The notes beneath the pieces are model-generated. The model was not told the DNA's origin, ran no database searches, and was given only the letters and a program-made list of their open reading frames with translations. A stretch of 64,000 bases of DNA from Caldicellulosiruptor owensensis OL (GTDB lineage: Bacteria; Bacillota; Thermoanaerobacteria; Caldicellulosiruptorales; Caldicellulosiruptoraceae): the NCBI RefSeq assembly GCF_000166335.1, contig NC_014657.1, positions 612,501 to 676,500 on the forward strand. The letters are read 5' to 3'. The position numbers and the translations under genes are program-made. Shown here in pieces: positions 37,246 through 47,393 of this stretch (positions are counted from its first letter, which is position 1; each line of letters begins with the position of its first letter).

Positions 37246-38610
37246 ATGAAATACGACCTTATAATCATAGGTGGTGGACCTGCGGGGTATCTGGCAGCAG
37301 AAAGGGCTTCAAAGGGAGGACTCAAAACGCTCTTAATAGAAGAGAGGTATTTGGGCGGTGTTTGCCTCAATGAAGGCTGCATTCCCACAAAAACTTTACT
37401 GTACAGTGCAAAGATTTTAGAAGGAGCAAAGCACGGTTTTAAATATGGTGTTGAAATCAAAAATATTACGTTAAACCATAAAAAGGTACTTGAAAGAAAA
37501 GACAAAGTAATAAAAACTCTTGTGACAGGAATAAAAAGTAAGCTCAGAAAAAGCGGTGCTGAAATACTCAGCGGTCATGGAGAGATTTTAGGAAGAAGCA
37601 GCAAAGGATATATTGTAGCGGTGGGCGATAAAGAATTTGCCACAGATAGGCTCTTGATTGCCACCGGTTCTTCGCCTTTCGTTCCACCAATTGAAGGTGT
37701 GAAAGAGGCGCTTGAAAGAGGTTTTGTGTTGACCAACAGAGAAATCTTAGAGATTGAAAGTGTGCCAGCATCGATGGTTGTGATTGGTGGGGGAATTGTT
37801 GGGCTTGAGATGGCATCATATTTCAATTCGGCAGGTTCAAAAGTGACTGTGATTGAGATGCTTGACCACATTGGCGGCAGCATGGACAGGGAAATTTCGA
37901 ATATACTTCTTGAAACATACAAGAAAAAGGGAGTTGAGTTTGAACTTTCAGCAAGAGTTACTAAGATTGATGACCGAAAAGTTGTGTATGAAAAAGATGG
38001 AAAGTTTTTTGAAAAAGAGGCTGAAAAGGTTTTGCTAAGCGTCGGGAGAAGGCCAAATATCACAGGATTTGGACTTGAAAACATAGGGGTTGAGCTTGAG
38101 AAAGGGTGTGTAAAAACAGATGATAGAATGAAGACAAATGTCCAAGAGGTGTATGCTGCAGGGGATATAAACGGCAAGCTCATGCTTGCTCATACAGCAT
38201 ACAGAGAAGCAGAGGTTGCTGTATGGAATATGCTGGGTAGAAAAGTGAAAATAAACTACAATTCTATTCCTTCTGTTGTATATACAAACCCGGAGGTTGC
38301 ATGGGTGGGTGAGAGCGAAGAGTCGGCAAAAGAAAAAGCTTTGGAATATGAAGTTGTAAAGCTTCCCATGCTTTACAGTGGGAGGTTTGTTGCCGAAAAT
38401 GAAGACTTTGACGGGCTTTGCAAAATATTGATTGATAGAAGGAAACGAACAATACTTGGTTGTCACATGATAGGAAACTACAGCTCAGAAATAATTTACG
38501 GTGTTGGTGTTATGATTGAATCACAGCTGAGAGTTGAAGATATAAAGGATATTGTATTTCCACATCCGACGGTTAGCGAAATCATAAGAGAGGTCATATT
38601 TGAACTATAG
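37246..38610 (+). CDS. lpdA: Dihydrolipoamide dehydrogenase (E3)
   Basis: 454-aa FAD disulfide oxidoreductase. FAD motif IIGGGPAGYLAAERAS, redox disulfide GGVCLNEGCIPTKTL, NAD-binding VIGGGIVGLEMAS, AAGDINGKLMLAHTA and the C-terminal catalytic HPTVSEIIREVI are all intact. It reoxidises the lipoyl group of the E2 encoded 26 bp upstream. It has no N-terminal lipoyl domain. Confidence 0.96.
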   Translation: MKYDLIIIGGGPAGYLAAERASKGGLKTLLIEERYLGGVCLNEGCIPTKTLLYSAKILEGAKHGFKYGVEIKNITLNHKKVLERKDKVIKTLVTGIKSKLRKSGAEILSGHGEILGRSSKGYIVAVGDKEFATDRLLIATGSSPFVPPIEGVKEALERGFVLTNREILEIESVPASMVVIGGGIVGLEMASYFNSAGSKVTVIEMLDHIGGSMDREISNILLETYKKKGVEFELSARVTKIDDRKVVYEKDGKFFEKEAEKVLLSVGRRPNITGFGLENIGVELEKGCVKTDDRMKTNVQEVYAAGDINGKLMLAHTAYREAEVAVWNMLGRKVKINYNSIPSVVYTNPEVAWVGESEESAKEKALEYEVVKLPMLYSGRFVAENEDFDGLCKILIDRRKRTILGCHMIGNYSSEIIYGVGVMIESQLRVEDIKDIVFPHPTVSEIIREVIFEL

Positions 38611-38637
38611 AATTTGTGGGGGAGGTTGATTTTAAAG

Positions 38638-41109
38638 ATGCCAAAGTCACAGTTTATTGACCCAAACGAGGTAAGAAAAAGTGGCTGGATAAAATTTTTT
38701 GATATTCCTGTAAACCAGTATAGCAAAACCTTAGAAGAGGAGAGACAAAACTTTTCGGATGACCAGCTGATAAGAATTTACAGAGACATGCTTATAATCC
38801 GCGAATTTGAGACAATGCTCTCTTTAATAAAAACAACTGGGGAGTACAATGGAATAAAGTATGACTATCCGGGACCGGCACACCTATCGATTGGTCAGGA
38901 AGCAGCAGCGGTGGGCCAGGCTTTTGTGCTGGATAAAGATGATTTTATATTTGGTTCACATAGAAGTCATGGAGAGGTTATAGCAAAAGGTCTTTCAACA
39001 ATTGAAAAGCTCAGCGACGATGAGCTTTTGAAAATCATGGAGAGCTATTTTGATGGAGCAATACTTAGAGTTGTGGAAGAAAACTTAAAAAATATCTCAA
39101 GCATTAAAGAACTTGCAGTCAATTTTTTCTTGTATGGCACGCTTGCCGAGATATTTGGAAGAGAGACGGGGTTTCAAAAAGGTCTTGGCGGATCTATGCA
39201 TGTGTTCTTCCCACCATTTGGAATTTACCCAAACAATGCAATTGTTGGTGGTTCTGCTGACATTGCAGTAGGGGCAGCTTTGTTTAAGAAAATCAATAAG
39301 AAAAATGGCATTGTTGTTGTCAATATTGGCGATGGTTCGATGGCGTGTGGACCTGTGTGGGAGGCTATGTGCCTTGCTACAATGGACCAGTACAAAAAAC
39401 TATGGGATGATGAATACAGAGGTGGTCTTCCAATAATCTTCAATTTTATGGACAATCAGTATGCTATGGGTGGGCAGACACGCGGAGAGACAATGGGATA
39501 TGACATGCTTGCAAGGGTTGGAGCAGGTGTTAACCCTGAGCAGATGCAAGCTGAGCGTGTTGATGGCTACAATCCACTGGCTGTAATTGATGCAATGAAG
39601 AGAAAGAAATACCTGCTTGAACAAAAACAAGGTCCGGTTCTTTTGGACATTGTCACATACAGGCTCACAGGCCACTCTCCATCTGACTCATCTTCTTACA
39701 GGACAAAAGAGGAGATTGAAGCATGGGCAGCTCAAGACCCAATTGTAACTTATAAGGATGAGTTAATCAAAGCAGGTGTTGTGACAGAAGAAAAGATACA
39801 GGAGATTCAAAGCTATGTAAAAGAGCTTATAACAAAGATATGTGCACTTGCTGTTGATGAAAATGTTTCACCAAGAATAAATCTTGTGAAAGACCCTGAT
39901 GGTATAGCAAGATATATGTTCTCAAACCAGAAGATTGAGAAGATGGAAGACAGAACCCCTGAGGTTTTGATTCCAAAAGAAGAAAATCCGCGCGTAAAAC
40001 AGATAAAGAACAAAATAAGAGTAGGAATTGTTGACGGAAAACCTGTTCCAAAGGCAAAGGTGTTCAATCTCAGAGACGCAATATTTGAAGCGCTACTTGA
40101 TAAGTTCTACACAGACCCGACACTTATCTCATACGGGGAAGACTTGCGCGACTGGGGCGGAGCTTTTGCGGTCTACAGAGGACTTACAGAGTCGCTCCCA
40201 TACCACAGACTGTTTAACACCTGTATCTCAGAAGGTGCAATAGTTGGGTCTGCAGTTGGATATGGGATGTGTGGTGGCAGGGTGGTTGTGGAGATAATGT
40301 ACTGTGATTTTATTGGAAGAGCAGGGGATGAGATATTCAACCAGCTTGCAAAATGGCAGGCAATGAGCGCAGGGACATTGAAGATGCCTGTTATTGTGAG
40401 GGTTTCTGTTGGTTCAAAATATGGTGCACAGCATTCTCAGGACTGGACTTCTATTGTCTCTCACATTCCTGGACTTAAAGTTGTATTCCCGGCCACACCT
40501 TATGATGCGAAAGGTCTTATGAACAGCGCCCTGTCTTCCACAGACCCAGTGATATTTTTTGAAAGCCAAAGACTGTATGACATTGGAGAGCTTTTTCACA
40601 AAGAGGGTGTACCAGAAGGATATTATGAGGTTCCAATTGGCGAACCTGATATCAAAAAAGAAGGTAAGGACATTACAATTCTAACAGTTGGGGCAACGCT
40701 GTACAGAGCACTTGATGCAGCTAAGATCTTGGAAGAAAAGTATGGTGTTAGCGCTGAAATCATCGATGCGCGGTCGCTTGTGCCTTTTAACTATGAAAAG
40801 GTGATTGAATCTGTCAAAAAGACAGGAAGGATTGTATTAGCATCTGACGCATGTGCAAGGGGCTCAATTTTGAAAGACATGGCAGCAACAATTGCCGACC
40901 TTGCATTTGACTATCTGGACGCGCCACCTGTTGTAGTTGGTTCTAAAAACTGGATTGTCCCTGCATACGAATTTGAAAACTATTTCTTCCCGCAAGCTGA
41001 CTGGATTATTGATGCAATTCATGAAAGGATTATGCCGCTCAAAGGTCATGTGCCAAAGAACAACTTCACAACAAATGAGATTTTAAGGACAAACAGACTT
41101 GGTATATAA
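38638..41109 (+). CDS. Fused 2-oxoacid dehydrogenase E1 (alpha-beta)
   Basis: 823 aa from ATG 38638; GGGGGAGG lies 12 bases upstream, and TTG codons at 38614 and 38626 are less likely. Residues about 45-440 are the E1 alpha half: [31 protein letters not shown] motif [17 protein letters not shown] ... DNQYAMGGQ, and [13 protein letters not shown]. Residues about 490-810 are the E1 beta half: [51 protein letters not shown] and GAQHSQDW. An insert of about 60 residues in the alpha half (around 120-180) is unusual. Fusion gives alpha and beta in equal amounts. Substrate unproven. Confidence 0.92.
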   Translation: MPKSQFIDPNEVRKSGWIKFFDIPVNQYSKTLEEERQNFSDDQLIRIYRDMLIIREFETMLSLIKTTGEYNGIKYDYPGPAHLSIGQEAAAVGQAFVLDKDDFIFGSHRSHGEVIAKGLSTIEKLSDDELLKIMESYFDGAILRVVEENLKNISSIKELAVNFFLYGTLAEIFGRETGFQKGLGGSMHVFFPPFGIYPNNAIVGGSADIAVGAALFKKINKKNGIVVVNIGDGSMACGPVWEAMCLATMDQYKKLWDDEYRGGLPIIFNFMDNQYAMGGQTRGETMGYDMLARVGAGVNPEQMQAERVDGYNPLAVIDAMKRKKYLLEQKQGPVLLDIVTYRLTGHSPSDSSSYRTKEEIEAWAAQDPIVTYKDELIKAGVVTEEKIQEIQSYVKELITKICALAVDENVSPRINLVKDPDGIARYMFSNQKIEKMEDRTPEVLIPKEENPRVKQIKNKIRVGIVDGKPVPKAKVFNLRDAIFEALLDKFYTDPTLISYGEDLRDWGGAFAVYRGLTESLPYHRLFNTCISEGAIVGSAVGYGMCGGRVVVEIMYCDFIGRAGDEIFNQLAKWQAMSAGTLKMPVIVRVSVGSKYGAQHSQDWTSIVSHIPGLKVVFPATPYDAKGLMNSALSSTDPVIFFESQRLYDIGELFHKEGVPEGYYEVPIGEPDIKKEGKDITILTVGATLYRALDAAKILEEKYGVSAEIIDARSLVPFNYEKVIESVKKTGRIVLASDACARGSILKDMAATIADLAFDYLDAPPVVVGSKNWIVPAYEFENYFFPQADWIIDAIHERIMPLKGHVPKNNFTTNEILRTNRLGI

Positions 41110-41148
41110 TACTTTTAAACCCAAGATGAGTTTTCGGGATGTGGTGTT

Positions 41149-41916
41149 GTGAATGATTTCAGAAAACAAAAAATCCTGGCTATATTAGAACAAAAAGGGG
41201 AAATCCAGCTTCAAAAACTCAAAGAATTTTTCCCGGACGTATCAACCATGACGCTGCGGCGCGATTTGATTGCGCTTGAAAAGGAAGGATACCTCATTCG
41301 GACGCATGGTGGTGCTATCAGCACAAAAAAGTTGTGGCAACTAACTGGCCAGGAAGACGAATATTCAAAGCGTGCCCAGGAAAATATTGAAGCAAAAATG
41401 AAGATTGCAAATATTGCAAAGGGACTTGTTGAAAAAAACAGGTCAATATATTTTGACGCAGGTTCCACCATCATGTGTCTTGCCAAAATCCTCGATAGTG
41501 ACAATTTCACAATCATCACAAGCGGACTTAACATTGCACTTGAACTTGTGAAAAAGAAAAATGTCTTTGTTGTGATGCTTGGAGGGATTGTGAACAGCAA
41601 CACCTTATCAGTGTCTGGACCAAATGCCATATTTTCTCTTGATAGAATGAACATTGACATTGCTTTTATGAGCGCATCAGGTTTTTGTCTTGAAACAGGA
41701 TTTAGTGTTTCAAATGCATATGAAGGTGAGCTCAAAAAAAGGATAATTGAGCAGAGTCAGAAAGTGGTTATGCTTATGGACACTTCAAAAGTGGGTAAAA
41801 ATATGCCGTTTTCGTACGCAATGCTTGAGGAGATTGACATATGGGTTTGCGAAAAAGCTCTTCCAGAAGATATTGAAAAAGCTGCCCGAGAATGTGGTGT
41901 TAAGATTCTATATTGA
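41149..41916 (+). CDS. DeoR-family transcriptional regulator
   Basis: 255 aa. The N-terminal DeoR helix-turn-helix (KILAILEQKGEIQLQKLKEF, STMTLRRDLIALEKEGYLIRTHGGA) is followed by the sugar-phosphate sensing domain (IYFDAGSTIMCLAKIL, FTIITSGLNIALEL, VVMLGGIVNSNTLSVSG, KVVMLMDTSKVGK). GTG start 41149. It sits between the E1 gene (39 bp) and rhaA (23 bp), so it is the natural candidate regulator of this sugar block, responding to a phosphorylated intermediate. Confidence 0.93.
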   Translation: MNDFRKQKILAILEQKGEIQLQKLKEFFPDVSTMTLRRDLIALEKEGYLIRTHGGAISTKKLWQLTGQEDEYSKRAQENIEAKMKIANIAKGLVEKNRSIYFDAGSTIMCLAKILDSDNFTIITSGLNIALELVKKKNVFVVMLGGIVNSNTLSVSGPNAIFSLDRMNIDIAFMSASGFCLETGFSVSNAYEGELKKRIIEQSQKVVMLMDTSKVGKNMPFSYAMLEEIDIWVCEKALPEDIEKAARECGVKILY

Positions 41917-41939
41917 AGGAAAAGGGAGGGAAGGTTTTT

Positions 41940-43220
41940 ATGAGCTTAGATTACGAAAAAATTCTTGCCGATTATGAAAGGGCGAAAGAGGTATACAAAA
42001 CTTTTGGTATTGACACAGATGAAGTATTGAACAAGATGAAAGGGATTAGTATTTCACTTCACTGCTGGCAGGGCGATGATGTGACGGGTTTTGAAGAAGC
42101 AACGAAAGGTATGGGCGGTGGCGGAATTTTAGCAACAGGAAACTATTTTGGCAGGGCGAGAAACGGCGATGAACTCAGGTCTGATTTAGAGTTTGCTATG
42201 AGCCTCATTCCTGGCAAGCACAAGGTAAATCTTCACGCTATATATGCTGAGACAGATGGGCAAAAGGTTGATAGGGATGAGCTTTCAATTGACCACTTTG
42301 AAAAGTGGCTCAAGTGGGCAAAAGAAAAGGATATAGGGCTTGATTTTAATCCTACATTTTTTGCCCATCCAAAGGCACAGTCAGGATACACGCTCTCAAG
42401 CACAGATAGAGGTGTCAGAAAGTTCTGGGTAAAGCATGGCATAAAGTCAAGAGAAATTGCATCCCAAATAGGAAAAGAGCTAAAGAAGACCTGTATAAAT
42501 AACATATGGATTCCCGATGGTTCAAAAGACTTTACAGCAAAGAGGTATGAGCACAGGAAGATTTTGAAAGAATCTTTAGATGAGATTTTTTCAGCATCTG
42601 TTGACCAAACTTATCTTGTTGATTCTGTTGAAAGCAAGCTTTTTGGTATTGGGTCTGAGGCATTTGTTGTTGGGTCTCATGAATTTTACATGGGCTATGT
42701 TTTTACAAGCAAGCACGATATAGCAATTTGTTTTGACCTTGGGCATTTCCATCCAACAGAAAGTGTGGCTGACAAGATTTCGTCAGTTTTAGCATTTTCA
42801 AAGAAAGTGCTTTTGCATTTGAGCCGTGGTATGAGATGGGACAGCGATCATGTTGTTGTGTTAAACGATGAGGTGGTATCTGTTTCACAGGAAGTAAAAA
42901 GAGCAGACGCTTTTGACAGAGTATTTTTTGCCCTGGACTTTTTTGATGCAAGCATAAACAGAATCACTGCTTGGGTGACAGGTGCAAGAGCTGCATTAAA
43001 ATCAATTCTGTACGCTTTGCTTGAATCCACACATCTTTTAAATGAAGCTGAAGAGGAAGGGGATTTTGGGAAACGGCTTGCGCTTTTAGAAGAGTTCAAA
43101 ACTTTACCATTTGGTGCTGTGTGGAACAAGTTCTGCTATGAAAGTAGCGTCCCTGTTGGAAGCAGCTGGCTTGACAAAGTAAAGGAGTACGAGGATAAGG
43201 TGTTGAAAAGTAGGATATAA
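41940..43220 (+). CDS. rhaA: L-rhamnose isomerase
   Basis: 426 aa from ATG 41940 (GGGAAGG upstream; the frame also has an ATG at 41913, rejected). Recognised by GISISLHCWQGDDVTGFE, GNYFGRARNGDELRSDLEFA, KVNLHAIYAETDG, GLDFNPTFFAHPKA, the metal-ligand HIGHFHP-like CFDLGHFHPTES and RGMRWDSDHV. It converts L-rhamnose to L-rhamnulose. No rhamnulokinase is in the window. Followed by a convergent terminator. Confidence 0.95.
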   Translation: MSLDYEKILADYERAKEVYKTFGIDTDEVLNKMKGISISLHCWQGDDVTGFEEATKGMGGGGILATGNYFGRARNGDELRSDLEFAMSLIPGKHKVNLHAIYAETDGQKVDRDELSIDHFEKWLKWAKEKDIGLDFNPTFFAHPKAQSGYTLSSTDRGVRKFWVKHGIKSREIASQIGKELKKTCINNIWIPDGSKDFTAKRYEHRKILKESLDEIFSASVDQTYLVDSVESKLFGIGSEAFVVGSHEFYMGYVFTSKHDIAICFDLGHFHPTESVADKISSVLAFSKKVLLHLSRGMRWDSDHVVVLNDEVVSVSQEVKRADAFDRVFFALDFFDASINRITAWVTGARAALKSILYALLESTHLLNEAEEEGDFGKRLALLEEFKTLPFGAVWNKFCYESSVPVGSSWLDKVKEYEDKVLKSRI

Positions 43221-43225
43221 AAACA

Positions 43226-43281
43226 AAAAAGGCTGCAGCTTGCGGTTTTGGATTATATAAAATCCACTGCAGCCTTTTTTA
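43226..43281. terminator. Convergent terminator (rhaA / fucose isomerase-like gene)
   Basis: AAAAAGGCTGCAG (43226-43238) pairs over 13 bp with CTGCAGCCTTTTT (43267-43279). Confidence 0.9.
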
Positions 43282-43290
43282 TATCAGCAA

Positions 43291-44775
43291 TTATTTAAAC
43301 GGATTTTCATTCTTGTAGAGCATATTTGCTGGTTGATTGAATGATATGTCATCAACACCCAGCATTTTCATTGCGTCAAATAGAACTTTTCCAATGTGTT
43401 TGAATGCAACTGCTGTGTGGTGCGGGAACCGCTTTTGAATCAAAACGTATCTGTAGAATCTGCCCATTTCTTTTATTGCAAAAACACCAATTCCTCCAAA
43501 CGAACGTGGGTCAACATCAATTACCTCACCCTGTGCAACGTACGACCTGAGCAAACAGTCAGCTGTTGATTGAAGTCTGAATATTGTTATTTCTCCAGGT
43601 TTTATTGCACCTTCAAGTGTTCCGCGTGTGATGTCGGGTTCTTTGTCAGGTTCTAAAAGTCTGTGCATAATAAGCTGGTATCTCATCTCTGCATATTTCA
43701 TGTGGCAAATTGGAGTATTTCCGCAATGGAATCCCATGAAAAGGTCTGTTAGCTTGTAATCTTTGAACTTGTCCTTATTTGCTTCATACATATCTTTTGG
43801 CACTGTGTTATTTATGTCAAGGATTGTTGCAGGAAGCTGTGTTGCAAGTGTCACTATATATTCGCTCAGTGCCCCGTATATATCAACCTCACATGCAACT
43901 GGAATACCTCTTGATGCAAGCCTTGCGTTTACATAGCATGGAACAAACCCAAACTGTGTCTGAAAAGCTGGCCAGCATTTGTTAGCAAATATTGCAAACT
44001 TACAGCTACCGCGATATTTTTCGTACCAGTCCATCAAGGTGAGCTCATATTGAGCAAGCTTTGGCAGGATACCCGGGTGTTTGTTACCAGTACCAAGCTC
44101 GTCTTGCATTTGTTTTACAATCTCAGGTATACGTGGGTCGTCTTTGTGGTTGTTGAAAGCCTCAAACAGATCAAGCTCAGAGTTTTCCATAATCTCTATG
44201 CCAAGGTCATAAAGAGGTTTTATTGGTGCGTTACATGCAAGAAAATCCTGAGGACGTGGTCCAAAACTGAAAATTTTAAGGTTCTTTACTCCTATCACAA
44301 CTCTTGCAACATCTACAAAATGCGCAATCATATTTGCAACTTCTTCTGCCTCTCCCACAGGATACTCAGGAATATATGGATTGAGCTTTCTCAGACCTAT
44401 ATTGTACGAAGCGTTTAGCATACCACAGTAAGCATCTCCACGACCATCAAACAGATTTTCTTGTGTCTCTTCGGCTGCTGCGACAAACATAGAAGGTCCG
44501 TCGAACTTTTGTGCAAGCATTGTTTCAGGTCCTTCTGGGCCAAAGTTTCCAAGATATACAACAAGAGCATTTACACCTGCTGCTTTAAGTTCGTCTAAGG
44601 CTTTTAAAACGTCATTTTCATTTTCAACTGTTGTCTTTGCTTCGAAAATGTTAATACCAAGACGTTTGCACCATTCCACTACTGCTTGTCTTCTTCTTTC
44701 AGAAAGTGTAACCGGGAAACAATCCCTGCTAACTGCCACAATTCCAAGTTTGACTTCAGGTATGTTTTGAATCAT
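43291..44775 (-). CDS. L-fucose/L-arabinose isomerase family protein
   Basis: 494 aa from the ATG at 44775 (GGGGAGGG upstream; the TTG at 44796 is rejected). It has the two-domain layout of the fucose isomerase family: N-terminal LGIVAVSRDCFP and VNALVVYLGNFGPEGPETM; central FGPRPQDFLACNAPIKPLYDLGIE; metal-site regions ACEVDIYGALSEYIV and FMGFHCGNTP. The C-terminal part ends PHHTAVAFKHIGKVLFDAM. It is shorter than classic FucI (about 590 aa) and fits the fucose-isomerase-related group. Together with rhaA and the aldolases it suggests 6-deoxysugar use; the true sugar is unproven. Confidence 0.85.
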   Translation of the reverse strand: MIQNIPEVKLGIVAVSRDCFPVTLSERRRQAVVEWCKRLGINIFEAKTTVENENDVLKALDELKAAGVNALVVYLGNFGPEGPETMLAQKFDGPSMFVAAAEETQENLFDGRGDAYCGMLNASYNIGLRKLNPYIPEYPVGEAEEVANMIAHFVDVARVVIGVKNLKIFSFGPRPQDFLACNAPIKPLYDLGIEIMENSELDLFEAFNNHKDDPRIPEIVKQMQDELGTGNKHPGILPKLAQYELTLMDWYEKYRGSCKFAIFANKCWPAFQTQFGFVPCYVNARLASRGIPVACEVDIYGALSEYIVTLATQLPATILDINNTVPKDMYEANKDKFKDYKLTDLFMGFHCGNTPICHMKYAEMRYQLIMHRLLEPDKEPDITRGTLEGAIKPGEITIFRLQSTADCLLRSYVAQGEVIDVDPRSFGGIGVFAIKEMGRFYRYVLIQKRFPHHTAVAFKHIGKVLFDAMKMLGVDDISFNQPANMLYKNENPFK

Positions 44776-44831
44776 CTTAAGATATTCCCTCCCCAATGTT
44801 CTTGTAAATTCAGAAATGTTTTTATAATTAA

Positions 44832-44860
44832 ATTATATACTTTTCAACTTGTGCATACAA
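44832..44860 (-). promoter_or_regulatory. Promoter of the fucose isomerase-like gene
   Basis: Minus strand TTGTAT (44860-44855), 17 bases, perfect TATAAT (44837-44832). A second TTGTATGTGAAC sequence upstream (about 44912-44901) partly repeats the -35 region and could be an operator half. Confidence 0.6.
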
Positions 44861-44914
44861 TAAATTAATTCCATCATATTCCATTTATAATTAAAAAAAT
44901 TGTTCACATACAAG

Positions 44915-45300
44915 TTAAGTATAAAAACTTTGTAGCTTTTTATAATATATTTGTAAGAATTTTGCATAGCGTAAGTTCTCTCGCTGTAAGTAAGTGTTAA
45001 TTTCTAAGATACAGGCAGCTGAAAATATCCGCCTGAATTTACTTCTTGTCTTTTCAATCATGCTATTTACACATAAAGCGGCGTTTGTGAAAAGAGCTTT
45101 CTTAATTTTTCAGGGTATTTCATTATGGACAGAATAAAACTCTGCTTTTTTTATATTGAAGCAATAAAATCGAGGATATTTTTTAAAAGTATCCATCGCA
45201 AAGTTATTTAAATTTCAATATTAAGAGAAGTCATCTACTGTGACAATTAGAATCTCTTTTAGCTCTCTGGTAATTAAATCTTCAAATTTATTTTAACTCC
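44915..45300 (-). pseudogene. Decayed IS256/mutator-type transposase C-terminus
   Basis: A single minus-strand frame from about 45300 to the stop at 44915 reads FEDLITRELKEILIVTVDDF, a stop, then KIKKALFTNAALCVNSMIEK and a tail with ILEINTYLQRENLRYAKFLQ. A neighbouring frame adds KYPEKLRKLF and NSGGYFQL. These match pieces of IS256-family transposases (L.ELVxRGLKxVLIVVSDDFSG, KYPEEIRK, NSMIEKxRxxSGGYFQ, LEINIYLQREKLR) with internal deletions and stops. Nothing functional remains. Between it and 44860 there is only the promoter. Confidence 0.6.
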
Positions 45301-45334
45301 CTTTTAGGACTCAATCCGATTTGAACTGTTTGTT

Positions 45335-45528
45335 GTTATTTCGAAAGCGCACAGTGGATATATATATGGCAATAACACCGGATTCTACTGTTTTTACAAG
45401 CAGTAGCAAGTCTGAGAAGAGATTTTAAACCATACTTTGAGTACCATAACAAGCAACAAGGTAGAAAGGAAAATTGTAAACGGTTATATAAAGATATAAT
45501 AGCAAAAAGCCATACTGATAGCAAATAG
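45335..45528 (+). pseudogene. Decayed IS110-like transposase C-terminus
   Basis: Plus-strand frames give ISKAHSGYIYGNN and then, one base shifted, RILLFLQAVASLRRDFKPYF followed by EYHNKQQGRKENCKRLYKDI and a stop near 45528. The SKxGSxYIRRxLxxxAxxxxRxxPxFKxYxExxxxxGK pattern is that of IS110 (Transposase_20) C-termini. ISLre2-like copy 2 is inserted 13 bases after the stop. Confidence 0.5.
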
Positions 45529-45532
45529 CTGT

Positions 45533-45541
45533 CCCGAAAAC
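45533..45541 (+). repeat. Target-site duplication of IS copy 2 (left)
   Basis: CCCGAAAAC occurs here and at 47155-47163, immediately outside the element ends. Confidence 0.9.
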
Positions 45542-47154
45542 GATAGTGTCAAGAGTTTGTAGGGAAATTTTTTATTAAAATACGACTGCATTTAAGAAAT
45601 CTCCAGTACTTAGGCCTTTCAGTACTCTAAACGTCAAATCAACTTTTCCTCTTGCTAAAATTGGCACATTATTCCTCGTCTCCTCAATCTGTTTCCTTAT
45701 CTTCTTAACATTTTTTCTCACAATTTCTTTCAATATTTTTTCTTCTTTCTCTTCCTTGCCACAAATCTCTTTTAAATATGCTTCTTTCAAGTTTACACCA
45801 TTATACTTCAAGCTCAATAACTTTACCATCACTTCTGCTCCTTGTTCGCTCCATCCTCTTGGTCTTGAACTCATCCTATCTGCTAATACGTGGCTTACAT
45901 GCCCTTCTGCACTACATCCTTTTATAATCCTATTATCTAACTCTAATACTATATTATCCCAATGATTGGCTATATATCTCCTACTTTCATTTATCCTCTT
46001 CAACGCTCTTTTGTCCTCTCCAGCCTTTTCCATCGCTTTAGCTACCAATCCCTCAAACTTCTCTCTATCCTTATCCCTCAATGCTTCTACTATCCCAGCA
46101 AAATATTCTTATCTCCACCGCTTATTTTGATTACCTCTCTCATTAGATGAAACCTGTCTAATACAAATTCTGCACCCACTATCCATTCAAGCCCTTCCTT
46201 TATCCATGCCGCTCCATCCCCTAACAAATATATCTTCTCTATCTTCTCCGTTTCATAGTGCTCCTCTATATATTCACTTACTTTTGACCAAAAATCTTCT
46301 GGTCTCTCTTTAATACTGCTAAAATAATGCACCCCTTTTAATTCCTTTCTTTTGACAATCCCTTTCTCTTCTTTATATCCCTCATTTATGTACGCAAGCT
46401 TCGCTATCTTCCCTTCTCCGTTTTGTAACGAAATATGATCTTCATCTGCCTCTATATAAAGTTCTTTTACCACTTTTTTACTGCCTGCAACTCCTTTTTT
46501 ATTATGCTCGATTCTATCTAACTGAGCTGCCTCTATCCTCCTCAAAATATTCATTACACTTTGTCTTGTCATTTTCTCTTCTCCTAATACTTCTTTGGCT
46601 GCTTTTTCATATGATATTTCCACTACTTTCTCAACTATTGCTGCTTTGACTGCTTTGTCTATTCTTTGGTATTTCTCTATCCCCAAAATTTCATCTGCTA
46701 AATACACATACCCTCCCTCTTCTTTATTCTTGTAGTACGTCCTTATATATTCCACATCTCCAAATATTGTCTTTATGCTCCTCTTATCTTTCCTTACAAC
46801 CTCATACCTTGCCTTCCTCTTCTTTTCATTCCTTACAATCTCATCTACAAGTCCGCATGCCTCTTTTATCATCTCCTTCCCTATCTCATCCATCTTCTCC
46901 TTCAATTCCATTGAATACATCGCTATATCTTTCTCACCTCTTAATATCTCCACTATCCCTTCTCCAAATCTATTTAAAAGTTCCTCTATTTTTGCTATAA
47001 TATTATCAAACATTTTGCTCCCTCCTTTGGTTTGTTTTTCCTTTCAGTTTTCTTCTTCTTTTTTTTGCTCATTATTTTATATCATTCTCTCATTTTTCCC
47101 TAAGAGGAGGGAGCATTTTTTCCATCTCAAGTCCTATAAATATTTTACACTAAG
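45542..47154 (-). mobile_element. ISLre2-like insertion sequence, copy 2
   Basis: 1613 bp, opposite orientation to copy 1 and nearly identical to it. Ends GATAGTGTC... and ...ACACTAAG are the same inverted repeats, and 9-bp CCCGAAAAC flanks both sides. It has the same anti-RBS repeat (AGGAGGGAGCA with TGCTCCCTCCT). It interrupts a sequence whose two sides (45512-45541 and 47155 onward) together match an intergenic module found again at about 48349. Confidence 0.93.
45575..47013 (-). pseudogene. ISLre2/UPF0236 transposase, frameshifted at a different site
   Basis: From ATG at 47013 the frame runs through the point where copy 1 is broken (six A here) and continues to about residue 307. There AATATTTT (four T, near 46107) has lost one T relative to copy 1 (five T), and the frame ends. 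The C-terminal 168 residues (RDKDREKFEGLVAKAMEK ... LNAVVF) lie in another frame. Combining the intact parts of both copies gives a full transposase of about 475 aa. Confidence 0.88.
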
Positions 47155-47360
47155 CCCGAAAACTCAAACAAAGCTTGTGCCAGTTGTTAAAAACCTTGAA
47201 AAATTTGCTTTCAAACTATGATGTAAGATCTGAAAATTGAGTGTATATTGGAAACAGTTAGAGAAGCTGTATTTAAAATGTGTCTACAGAGGTGAAATAA
47301 AAACTACCACAGCTTTTGCTGTGGTTTTTGATTTTTGTGTGGTATAATAAAAGCTGTAAA
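47155..47360 (+). repeat. Duplicated intergenic module, copy A
   Basis: From AAACAAAGCTTGTGCCAGT through CTTTCAAACTATG, ATCTGAAAATTGAGTGTATA and GTCTACAGA to TTTTTGTGTGGTATAATAAAAG, this stretch matches 48349-48575 at roughly three quarters of positions by eye. It holds a gene 3' end (frame ending VPVVKNLEKFAFKL), a terminator-like hairpin and a promoter. The first 30 bases lie on the far side of IS copy 2. Confidence 0.7.
47306..47330 (+). terminator. Terminator-like hairpin in module A
   Basis: ACCACAGC (47306-47313), TTTT loop, GCTGTGGT (47318-47325), then TTTTG. An extended -10 promoter (TGGTATAAT, -10 at 47343-47348) follows at once. Confidence 0.8.
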
Positions 47361-47393
47361 GAAAAACTTTCAAGCGTAAAGGGTGAATTTGTC

